64,000 bases of DNA from Tillus elongatus (taxonomy: Eukaryota; Arthropoda; Insecta; Coleoptera; Cleridae). Position 1 is the first letter of the stretch, and each line of letters starts with the position of its first letter. A program made the position numbers and the translations under genes. Shown here in pieces: positions 55,961-64,000 of the stretch. The DNA lies in the NCBI GenBank assembly GCA_964006375.1, contig OZ023270.1, positions 78,178,891 to 78,242,890 on the forward strand. Direction: 5' to 3'. The notes under the pieces are model-generated. The model had not been told where the DNA came from and ran no database searches. It saw nothing but the letters and a program-made list of their open reading frames with translations.

Positions 55961-56092
55961 ATATAAAAATTGAAACTGACCCCGGATATGTGTTCTGGGG
56001 GGCCTAATTAGCGCTCATTTGAAGAAATTTTTTCAAAATTCAAAAGTCGGGATCTCCTCATTAGTGAATTTTTTTTAAGAAAATTCACTAAT
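54840..56092 (-). mobile_element. Composite element, copy in reverse orientation, near complete
   Basis: Starts in a truncated terminal sub-unit (54,857-55,091 with CGCACTTGCTGCGTCCAGA). ACATAAGGCGTTTTC, AGACACCGTATAATTAATG, AACGAACTTATCCAAGCC, (TA)n, CGGATATGTGTTCTGGGG and the terminal hairpin at 56,061-56,092 follow. It parallels copy 2 base for base in order. Confidence 0.75.
55877..55956. repeat. (TA)n microsatellite
   Basis: About 80 bp of TA inside the reverse-orientation composite element. Confidence 0.95.
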
Positions 56093-57235
56093 AATTTACG
56101 ATATGACCTGAAATTACCTCTGAATGGGTGCCTATAATGTTAGATAAGGTCAGACAGATGCACCAGGGTTATGCTGCCGCCATTGCAAACAAAATCTCAA
56201 AATTAAAATTTAAACGGGCAGGCTACAAAAATTCGTCACAATAAACGATCAGCGGGGTTGCCCTTTGCCAAAACTCTCATCTGAATCTGAAGATATCAGA
56301 AAAATATATAGTAATAAATTTTTTTTTAATGAAAGTGATTCAATTTGTTTAAAGGCAATCTAGAACTACGTTTTGTTATGTATGAATATTAAATTTCCCA
56401 TTCTTCACGGCCGTCTCTCTCCTAGTTTAATCTGATAACACCAGCTAGCTATTTGTCATTTGTTATTTTGCCAACTGACAGCAGTCAGCAGTCATGAGAG
56501 AATCGTGTGCGCTCGGCGTTAGGGTCGGAGTCGACTTCGAGGTTATATTCTTCTTCTTTGTTTACCGACGCCATAAACAAGAAGAAGAAGAGAACTTCGA
56601 AATCAGCTCTGCTAAGAAGATGATTTTATAGGGCTGAAAATTTTTAAGCGTGCATTTTGGTATATAGGTAAATTGAGTTAGATCGACTTATCTTGATATC
56701 TAGTATCCAGGGTATTAATTTGCCTGCACGTTTTGAGCACTCCTGTATATTGTTTAGATTGAAAGTGTAATGGTCAGTGTGTATAGCACCTTTATTTATT
56801 TGTAATTTTATGAATACATGAATACAACTACTATGTTAATAATTTATACTTGAAAGTGTAATGAAAGAAATAATTTAAATGAAGTGGCGAGTTCCTACAC
56901 AGCGGTTGGCTGATAAACGACTTGTGAATTATATATTATAATAAGAGCACTCTGTAATATTTATTATATACCTACGATTCATGTGCAATCTCTGAACATG
57001 CAACAATAAATCGTTTTGTTCTCTCGGTTACACACAGATGAAGTATGGGGCCATTTTACTAATCTCTTGTATTCCACGTAATGCAAATTGTCACGGTTAA
57101 TTTAATTAGTACGCCAAAAGAAATAATCACCTAATTTAATAATAATAATAACACCACAGTAGACAAACTCCGCACCTAGAAGTCATAGATTTGTGCGGGG
57201 GAGCTTACACACACACACATACATTTTTTATTTAT
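56093..57235. other. No gene; contains an imperfect hairpin at 56,533-56,605
   Basis: CGAGGTTATATTCTTCTTCT and its near complement AGAAGAAGAAGAGAACTTCG flank TTTACCGACGCCATAAA. This is a purine/pyrimidine-rich stem of about 25 bp. The rest is unremarkable. Confidence 0.45.
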
Positions 57236-57239
57236 TTCA

Positions 57240-58600
57240 ACAACACACCACGATGGCTTACAGCCTAAATACTATCATACCGTGGGTGTCGACAAGGAGG
57301 AAAGACGCAACTTATTAATTCTGGACTTGAAGGTTTGGACGTTCGGAGGTGAAGGGAAAACATGTGCCGGCAAGGAATTTCACAATTTGGAAGCCCTCGA
57401 GACAAAAGAGCGGCCATAACAAGATGTTCTATGTCTGGTGACCTGGACAGTAAAAGGGTGCATTCGCTCTGTTCACCTGGTAGATCTGTTGGGGGCAGCA
57501 GGTGGAGGAACTATGGAAGAAAGCTCCTCTGATGTGGGAGCAGTATTCGAGGTTTGGCTTTATTTGTGAAGTATATAAGGTATAGAGATTAGATGGTGAA
57601 AAGTATTTGCGAGCCCAGAAGAGGAAGCAGCCGATTCTGCAATTAATGTGACGTGTTGGTGCCAATTGAGATATCGATCCACAGAAATGCCAACAAGTGA
57701 AAAGGACTCATTACTTTGAATAACTTGGTTGTTCATTGTGATGGATCTAGGGCTGGTGTATCTCTTATGAGATAGAAAGCAAGACTGAGATTTTGTGGAG
57801 TTGAATTGTACAAGATTTCATACTTCCCCAGTCCAATATTTTTTGGAGATCCACAGAGACAGAACCCTCAATGAGTCTGCGATCCTCATCTAATTGGGCT
57901 GAAGAGACAGGCTTGGAATATTGTATATTTGAGTGGAGGGTGCTGTCATCCTAGTAACTGTGAACTGGGTTGGATGTGCTAGAGAGGAGGTCGTTGATCT
58001 GGAGAAGAAACAAAGTAGCGGCTAAAGCTGAACCTAGAAAGACTCCTGCATTAATTGGATACAGTTTAGAGGAATGGCCATCCACGACAACAGAAATGTT
58101 CAGGTTGGAGAGGAAATTTGCTGTCCAGGTACAGAGTTTTGGCGGTAGGCCACAGGCCGGAAGTTTATTAAGCAGCGCTGCGTGCCAGACCTGGTCGAAT
58201 TCTTTGGTTATGTCTACAGCGACAATGTGGGATTCACCGTGTAGTTCCGTAGACTTGCTCCAAGAATGGGTGACAAAGGAAAGGAGCTCAGCAGTTAATC
58301 TGCGCTGACGGAATCCATACTGTCAGTCGTGGATTAGACTGTGTTTTCAAGACATGTTAGTAATTCGGTGTTTATAAACTTTTACATTGCTTTAGAGACG
58401 ACTTAAATGAGATAAATAGGCCCGTAGTTGCTAAGAAGCGCTTTGGATCCTTCTTTGGGGACGGGTTATACTTGAACAGTTTTACAGTTACTAGGGAATA
58501 TGCCTCTATTGTGAGATATCTGAAACAAACGAGCCAGGACAGGAGCAATACATAGACAAAGGACAGCACACATTACTCATCAGAAGCCGGCCTTTCCACA
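57240..58600 (-). pseudogene. Non-LTR retrotransposon reverse transcriptase relic
   Basis: Minus strand, in order: RYLTIEAYSLVTVKLFKYNP (58,372-58,569), a region equivalent to QYGFRQRRLTAELLSF-like sequence (near 58,270-58,320), HIVAVDITKEFDQVWHAAL-like (near 58,170-58,230) and a Y-stop-D-D catalytic box (about 57,944-57,956, where TAG replaces the Ala codon). The thumb region SPSNLYTLYTSQIKPNLEYC (57,500-57,600) follows. Frames shift several times. The clade resembles CR1/Jockey-like elements. All domains upstream of the reverse transcriptase are missing. Confidence 0.8.
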
Positions 58601-58710
58601 TTCGAATGAAAAAGACCGAATTTTTGAATACGGGACTCGAACACGCGACCTCCTAGTCGGATTCTAGAGGTGATTCACCTCGTGAACCGAGCTATTGGGC
58701 GTGCTAAAAT
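58600..58710 (-). mobile_element. tRNA-like SINE head, second family
   Basis: On the minus strand a box A-like TAGCTCGGTTCACGAGG and a box B GTGTTCGAGTCCC are about 40 bp apart, the spacing of an internal RNA polymerase III promoter. The order and distance fit a tRNA-derived SINE head. A functional tRNA is not indicated because the acceptor stem ends do not pair well. It is distinct from the SINE at 27 kb. Confidence 0.5.
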
Positions 58711-58889
58711 TATCACATTCCATAGAAACCGGAGATTTTATTGAGTTCAGCTAGATATTTTTTATGTGGCTCAAAATTCTTGTGATTTGAAAAGTCCAGC
58801 CTTTAATTAAAACTTTTCAAAGCAAGAAAACATAGACCGCCTTCCAAAAAGGACAAGCCAAATCGCAAAAATAACTTTAGTAACTGAAC

Positions 58890-59108
58890 CTGAACACACT
58901 GAGACCTTAGAGACGACCTCCGGCGAGATTGAGGCCCCGTAATCGATCAACAATAAGGCAATATTCTTATCCACCGCTCTAAGGAGTTGGTAGATTCAGG
59001 TCTCAGAGTTCATTTCCTCTTGAAAATGCCTTCAAAACAGGAGCAGAAACGTCAAGCTTCAATAACTTATCGACGCAGTTTAACACAATAAAAAAGTATC
59101 ACACACGC
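58890..59108 (+). mobile_element. Penelope-like element 3' terminal segment
   Basis: ACACTGAGACCTTAGAGACG, CCACCGCTCTAAGGAGTTGG, CTTGAAAATGCCTTC and GGAGCAGAAACGTCAAGC are in the same order as at 16.9-17.2 kb and (reverse) at 39.9-40.2 kb. It ends at a long (TA)n tract. Confidence 0.65.
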
Positions 59109-59260
<152 letters not shown>

Positions 59261-59399
59261 TATGTCCCCGGATGGGGTTACTAAGTGGAGAAATTTACTT
59301 GTTTTTAATTTTATGAGAAGAATTTCGCATAATAGCTTTCGCTTGTTCTAAAACGGCTGAATCGGTTCTTAACGTTTCAAATTTCCTTTCCGTTCCAGA

Positions 59400-59465
59400 A
59401 AAGGGCAAAAAGGGTCCGATGTTGCCTACTTGCCTGGCTCTAGCCTCCCCACCACCATTGCTACA
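59400..59465 (+). mobile_element. 66-bp LINE 3' end with a 13-bp target duplication
   Basis: AAGGGCAAAAAGGGTCC, GTTGCCTACTTGCCTGGC and CCTCCCCACCACCATTGC are the extreme 3' end of the RNase H LINE found at 22.9 and 30.1 kb. TTTCCGTTCCAGA at 59,387-59,399 and 59,466-59,478 is a perfect duplication. It is a very short but genuine target-primed reverse transcription event. Confidence 0.85.
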
Positions 59466-59479
59466 TTTCCGTTCCAGAG

Positions 59480-60330
59480 AAACATCGAGAAATAGATCGA
59501 TTTAGTTGAAAAGTTTGCATTACAAAAATTCAACAAAAGAAAAATGAAACTACCAATAACAATTTCACTCGATCCATTCACCACCTGCTTGAATGTACAT
59601 CTGAAGTCTTCGACGCATTTCCTATAACTTTTTCGGACCTCTTCTAGAGGTAACAAGGCCACAGCATCTCTGATTGTCTCCTTCAAACGTTCTGCATTAG
59701 GAGCAAGACTATTCGCATCAACTATCTTTTTCGAACGGCCCCGAAGGTAAACATCTGCTATAGTCAAATCAGGACTAGTTGGTGGTCATAAAACATGACT
59801 TTTTAGACTGATCCAATTTTCTCCAAATTGCTGATTCAACCATTCTACAACTATTCTAACATAATGGACAGGGCAACCACCTTTCTGAAAGCCACACCTA
59901 GCACGATAGTTAATCGGTAGATCATCCAACCTTTCATTTAGAAAATGTTTTAACAGATCTATACACGTATGCTGCTTAACCGTATTTTAAAAAAATGGTC
60001 CAGTTATAACATGGCAAGAAATTACAGACCAACTTTAGCCGAATATTGTCAATTACGAGCGATTTGGAAATAGGGATTGTGATGGCTCCAGTTCCTAACA
60101 TGCTGAGATACCACAGCAACATTGATTGAGAATAAAAACAGTATTGATTATCCATGATTTAAACGTGCATCCACAAGAAGAAATTCAAACGTTGTGCAGG
60201 ATCTCCGGGCTTTAAAATGCGATTTAAAATTGGTTTGTAGCGACGAATTTCATATTGTTTCAATATTCCTTAAATGCGCGTTTTACTTGTCCCTAATTGA
60301 GGTGATTTTCGTGGTAGAGAAAGTTTCGAT
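59480..60330 (-). pseudogene. DDE transposase relic
   Basis: Minus strand. The C-terminal part (59,426-59,767) reads YLRGRSKKIVDANSLAPNAE and AVALLPLEEVRKSYRKCVED. Just upstream in other frames are PPTSPDLTIADVYL (third catalytic block), VRIVVEWLNQQFGENWISLK and a CGFQKGGCPVHYV-like second block. Further upstream, to about 60,330, are weak traces of the first-Asp region. Related to the relic at the left edge but a different family. It carries a 66-bp LINE end just after its 3' end. Confidence 0.7.
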
Positions 60331-60606
60331 TATTTTGTACCGAATTCATTACAACAAGGATGGCAGCGTCATCCTCGTCGCGATCTACCCTAGTTTTCTT
60401 TGTATCTAATATTGAACCAGTACTTAATTTCTTTATCAATTTTTGTGCTCCATATTTTGAGACTTTTGATTAAATTCTTCGATAACTCGGCGAGTTGCGT
60501 CATCACCTTTACTATAGCACTACATCAAGTAAATTCGTTGCCCTTTCGACACCATTGTCATCAATTGACAGAAGTTCGTTTTGACTGTCAATGAAACGAT
60601 TTGATT
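60331..60606. other. No gene seen
   Basis: Nothing recognised. Confidence 0.4.
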
Positions 60607-60687
60607 TTTAGTGAAATTTCATTAAGAAAATTCACTAATAGAGAAGTATTGATGGTAAGACTTTTGGAAAATTTCTTCAAATGAGCG

Positions 60688-60691
<4 letters not shown>
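60607..60691 (+). mobile_element. Composite element hairpin-end module
   Basis: AGTGAAATTTCATTAAG with AAAATTCACTAATAG forms the terminal hairpin. GTATTGATGGTAAGAC and CAAATGAGCGCTA lead into a (TA)n tract. Confidence 0.65.

Positions 60692-60761
<70 letters not shown>
60692..60761. repeat. (TA)n microsatellite
   Basis: About 70 bp of TA after a composite-element module. Confidence 0.95.
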
Positions 60762-60764
<3 letters not shown>

Positions 60765-61150
60765 TAACTATGTAAACGCAGCGTGGGTACTAAATTAATG
60801 AAAAATAACATAATGGACTTCACGGATAATTACAAATTTGTGTTAAAAACCGTTTTTTTTTGTTTTGTTTGCGAAAACTAGTTCGATTGGGTTCACTAAA
60901 ACAAAACTTTCCAAGCAACTAACAAGGAAAAATACCTGCCATATTTATAATTTGGCACGTACATTCCCTTGGTAAATAGTTAACTTTTTTCTGGAAAACT
61001 TTTGTAACTTTACTGAAATTTGTAACACAATTTTTCTAAAGAGACTTGCAGTTCTTACATATATCTCTACCAAATTGTATTTTGTATTGTAATATGTAAT
61101 TTTCTAGCTCTATAAAAAATAAGAATTTCTTCAAAAACTATATAGGTATA

Positions 61151-61221
<71 letters not shown>

Positions 61222-61395
61222 CAATGTAAAAATTTTCTGTTTATATTAATGAAATATCTAAAAAATGTGAAATATAGTGTGTTGTTTTCTTTTTGTTTCC
61301 TCTTTTTTTATAGCTAGTTTTCTACAAGCTGAACCATATGCTAGGAGTCTTCTACCCAACTGTTATTTATTTTTGCATGTTTCCGTTGTTTCTAG
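60762..61395. other. Probable intron upstream of the T-box exons
   Basis: AT-rich with one TA tract. The last 40 bases are pyrimidine-rich (TTTTTGCATG, TTTCCGTTGTTTCTAG) and form the polypyrimidine tract and AG acceptor of exon A. Confidence 0.6.
61151..61221. repeat. (TA)n microsatellite
   Basis: About 70 bp of TA, ending about 175 bp upstream of the first T-box exon. Confidence 0.95.
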
Positions 61396-61509
61396 GCAAA
61401 TGTTCCCGCAGATGAAGTTTCGCGTATCGGGCTTGGACCTGAAGGCGAAGTACATTCTCCTGTTGGACATCGTCGCCGCCGATGACTATAGATATAAGTT
61501 CCATAACAG
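61396..61509 (+). CDS. bi: T-box domain exon A of a Tbx2/3 (bifid/omb) orthologue
   Basis: Single 114-bp exon of a T-box transcription factor that binds DNA in the nucleus and patterns appendages and eye/optic lobe in insects. Acceptor AG at 61,394-61,395 follows TTTCCGTTGTTTCT; donor GTGAAC follows 61,509. The exon starts with the third base of a codon and ends with two bases (AG) of the next. The 37 complete codons read [18 protein letters not shown], then [19 protein letters not shown]. The split first codon is xxG (an Arg if the previous exon ends in AG) and the split last codon starts AG, as needed for the Ser of the conserved HNSRW. Phe-Pro, the RVSGLD turn and [14 protein letters not shown] are T-box signatures. 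MFPQMKFRV and ADDYRYK are, from my knowledge of the family, the version in fly omb. The neighbouring exons lie outside the window. Confidence 0.9.
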
Positions 61510-61554
61510 GTGAACGAAATTAGAGCTAAAGGACATCTTACCAATCTAACATGA

Positions 61555-61731
<177 letters not shown>

Positions 61732-61815
61732 TAAACAATCCCGTATAGAGTTTTTAAAATGGCGTCTGTTTTTCCAACCAAAATCCACGTTAAAACGAAC
61801 GAAAGCAGCTAATGT

Positions 61816-61985
61816 TACCTGTTAAATGTCAACTGTCATATTAATGTCTATTGTTGTATATCAGATGTCAGCTGTCAAATATCAGATGTTACCTATCATA
61901 TATACAGTGTTAGATGTCAGCTGTCAGATATCAGCTGTTGAATGTTAGCTGTCAGTTATCAGCTGTCAGATATCAGTTGTTATAA
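61816..61985. repeat. Degenerate minisatellite of ATCAGCTGTCAG-like units
   Basis: About twelve imperfect units built from TGTCAGATATCAGCTG. CAGCTG, an E-box, occurs at 61,869, 61,918, 61,932 and 61,960. It begins about 125 bp after the exon B donor. Either an ordinary minisatellite, an E-box cluster, or an RNA element for exon choice; the sequence cannot decide. Confidence 0.8.
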
Positions 61986-62677
61986 AAACTGCCATCTCTC
62001 GGTTACCTATAATACTAAATATTTATCACAAGATTAGAAATCATTTGAATTTTTGTGATTTCTCAAAGTTTATTTAGTTATTTTGTTTTTGGCGTGTTTC
62101 TTATAAAATCACGGCTTTGGAACAAAAGAAAAACAGATGCCCAGAATTTTCCCCAGTATAGAAAAGGCACGAAGCATGCGTTGTGTTCTGTCCGTCCTGT
62201 ATATTTGTTTAATGTAGTTAGATCCTTAATGAACATGGCAAAATTTTCATAGATGTACAGAGAGCTAAATCAAATATATAAGTTTCTTTGTCTAAAAAAC
62301 AATCTTTCAAAATATTTAGTATCTTAAATGCTAAAACTGTAAGAAAATTTTGTTATGGATATCCCATATATCTGTCATTGTAGAATTTGTCGCATGTAGC
62401 ATGTTAAAAATTTATAAGGTGATGTACAAAGTGGTCAAATATTAAGTGTTTTATGGTAATTTCAGAACGTAACAGTTACATATATTACATCAGTTTTTTT
62501 AACAATTTTTGCTAATTATTGCAACAAATGTTTGTTACTTTCTTTGGCGCAATAGCTGGTGGCTGTTTTCTTATATTCAGTCATACCTGTTGTTAAAACA
62601 TGATAGTACTAAATCTTAATAGCATTAAATAGCTTAGATTTTGAAAGAATTTAATATGTCCCTGATTTTTTTTATTA
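61986..62677. other. Probable intron; no feature recognised
   Basis: AT-rich. No sign of the next T-box exon (the SRWMVAGKADPEMP segment) here. Confidence 0.45.
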
Positions 62678-62840
62678 CAAGCCGCCTTTTCCGTGTACCA
62701 TGTAATCTTGGACACGTTAACGTTTCCACACTCCTTGGTAAACGGTAGGGGTTCAATATTTCCAGAACGGTGGGGTAAAACTACACTCTGGCGTCGGTGA
62801 TTACCCATAGCCGCGGAAATAAACCGACGTTAAAGAAACA
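62678..62840 (+). mobile_element. tRNA-derived SINE, 3' half
   Basis: AAGCCGCCTTTTCCGTGTACC, GACACGTTAACGTTTCC, GGCGTCGGTGATTACCCATA (read in part) and AATAAACCGACGTTAAAG align with the central and 3' domains of the 27-kb SINE. The head with boxes A and B is missing. Confidence 0.75.
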
Positions 62841-62899
62841 AATTATTTGTTACAACTTATATTACTTCAATGTTTATAACCTGCCTTTTTTATCAGTTT

Positions 62900-62904
<5 letters not shown>

Positions 62905-62967
<63 letters not shown>
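62905..62967. repeat. (TA)n microsatellite
   Basis: About 62 bp of TA. Confidence 0.95.
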
Positions 62968-62970
<3 letters not shown>

Positions 62971-63073
62971 AATCTTAAAGCACATTAAATTTTGGCCACT
63001 CTGTAGATGTACGGGTTTATGTCTTAAATGGTTAACATATTAAGCTATGCGTAGTGTATAACTGTTATTGAAG

Positions 63074-63114
63074 ACAAGGACCGGTTTCGTTCTAATCGTA
63101 TCTCATCACCTTGT
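63074..63114 (-). ncRNA. Decayed hammerhead motif
   Basis: Minus strand: stem I ACAAG pairs with CTTGT (5 bp). GAAACCGGTC is identical to the 38-kb ribozymes, but the CTGATGA box reads GTGATGA (first C lost) and stem II no longer pairs well. It is probably an inactive relative. Confidence 0.4.
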
Positions 63115-63224
63115 TATATCATCGAAATCCTTACACCACTACTGGCTGCTCTAAGCAGCGAGCTCTTCAGTGAAATAGTGAGATATAGGGTCTCCCAATA
63201 ACGACGATATATTTTGCGATAAAT

Positions 63225-64000
63225 CAAGTGTAATTTTATTAATACAGCGTTCGATGTTCAATTTCAAAGCGTCTCTAATTCATATGGGCCAACGGCTCAA
63301 ATACCCACACAAAAAGAAATCCAAAGGTGTTAAATCACAACTCCTTGGAGGCCAATATTTCATTCCTGGAGATTGCAGACTGACCAAACTTTTCTCTCAA
63401 TAATTCCATAGTGGCATTGGCAAAATGTGGAGCTGCACCATCTTGGTGGAAAAACATGTCATGCAAATCATTTCGTTTCAATTTTGGCCACAAAAAATTT
63501 GTAGGCGTTATTTGATAACGCTCACTATTCTCTTTTACTGCATCTCGATGTGCATTTCCAAAAAAATAAGGTCCGATGATGACAACATGCCATAAACCAC
63601 ACCAAACAGTGACTTTTTCTCAGGCTTCTGATGAATCTGTTGTGGATTATTTTTAGACGAAAAACAACAATGTTGTCTGCTTACACAGCCGTTTAACCAC
63701 AAATCGGCTTCATCTGATTTTTTTGTTGTTGAAAAAATCAGGATCAATTTCAAGTTTCTCTGGAGCCCAATCAGCAAATACACGACACTTACGATGGTCA
63801 AGTGGCTTTAGCACTTGAGTCAAACCGATCTTATACGGATGAAAACTCAAATATTTGCTCAAAATACATTGTCATTCTTGAAAGGCCAAGTTATTGAAAA
63901 CGTCGAATAATCGGCCGATTTGCATCTTCTGTAACACTGGCACTTACAACGTCAATGTTACCTTGATTTCTTGTGTTTCGTTGTCCTATTGGTGTTTGGT
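63225..64000 (-). pseudogene. DDE transposase relic running off the right edge
   Basis: Minus strand. From the edge inward: TPIGQRNTRNQGNIDVVSAS (helix-turn-helix side), RVFADWAPEKLEIDPDFF, then in another frame SDEADLWLNGCVSRQHCCF (first catalytic Asp in SDE; 63,535-63,801). The second block is MFFHQDGAAPHFANATMELL (about 63,400-63,460). The third block (63,250-63,350) is damaged by stops. Tc1/mariner-IS630 superfamily, a different family from the relic at 62-700. The 5' end lies beyond the window. Confidence 0.8.

Noticed and set aside
57429..57665. Possible host gene with Cys-rich tail
   Set aside because: SPSNLYTLYTSQIKPNLEYC is the thumb region of a non-LTR reverse transcriptase; neighbouring frames supply the rest of a LINE relic.
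61277..61513. 78-codon frame starting well upstream of the T-box exon
   Set aside because: The upstream codons cross the polypyrimidine tract and AG acceptor; only 61,396-61,509 is T-box coding.

Overview
The window is AT-rich animal DNA, most likely from an insect. It has no bacterial-style genes or operons. It carries two short spliced exons with canonical splice sites, many degenerate transposases and non-LTR retrotransposon fragments of types common in arthropods, tRNA-derived SINEs, and about 24 long (TA)n tracts. The order of insect cannot be fixed from the sequence alone. The only host coding sequence I can support is a pair of 114-bp exons at 61,396-61,691 (+ strand). They encode two versions of the same stretch of a T-box DNA-binding domain of the Tbx2/3 (bifid/optomotor-blind) subfamily. 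Equal length, equal phase and a 68-bp separation point to mutually exclusive splicing. No other exon of that gene is visible, so most of the window is probably intron or flank of this locus. That is an inference.

Layout. 0-10 kb: a DDE transposase relic at the left edge, a tyrosine-recombinase (Crypton/DIRS-type) relic next to a 44-bp perfect palindrome, two copies of a composite element with termini resembling GACGCAGCAAGTGCG, and a mariner relic. 10-25 kb: a third composite copy, Penelope-type terminal repeats in inverted orientation around a LINE relic, a 0.93-kb foldback element between two (TA)n tracts, and a LINE RNase H domain. 25-45 kb: two foldback elements whose arms carry hammerhead-ribozyme motifs (25.0-25.5 and 38.2-38.8 kb), a 250-bp relative with a 12-bp target duplication, a mariner interrupted by a LINE and a SINE, a Penelope GIY-YIG endonuclease relic, and two more transposase relics. 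44.5-49 kb: a tandem duplication that copied the 5' end of a Tigger/pogo-type element, then the element itself. 50-60 kb: three LINE relics, more composite-element copies, a second tRNA-like SINE head and another DDE relic. 61-64 kb: the T-box exons, an ATCAGCTGTCAG-like minisatellite just downstream, a SINE fragment, a decayed hammerhead motif and a DDE relic running off the right edge.

No transposon protein seen here is intact; all have stops, frameshifts or truncations. Nested insertions with recognisable target-site duplications give a relative chronology. The observations most worth following are the T-box exon pair and the paired hammerhead motifs in foldback elements.
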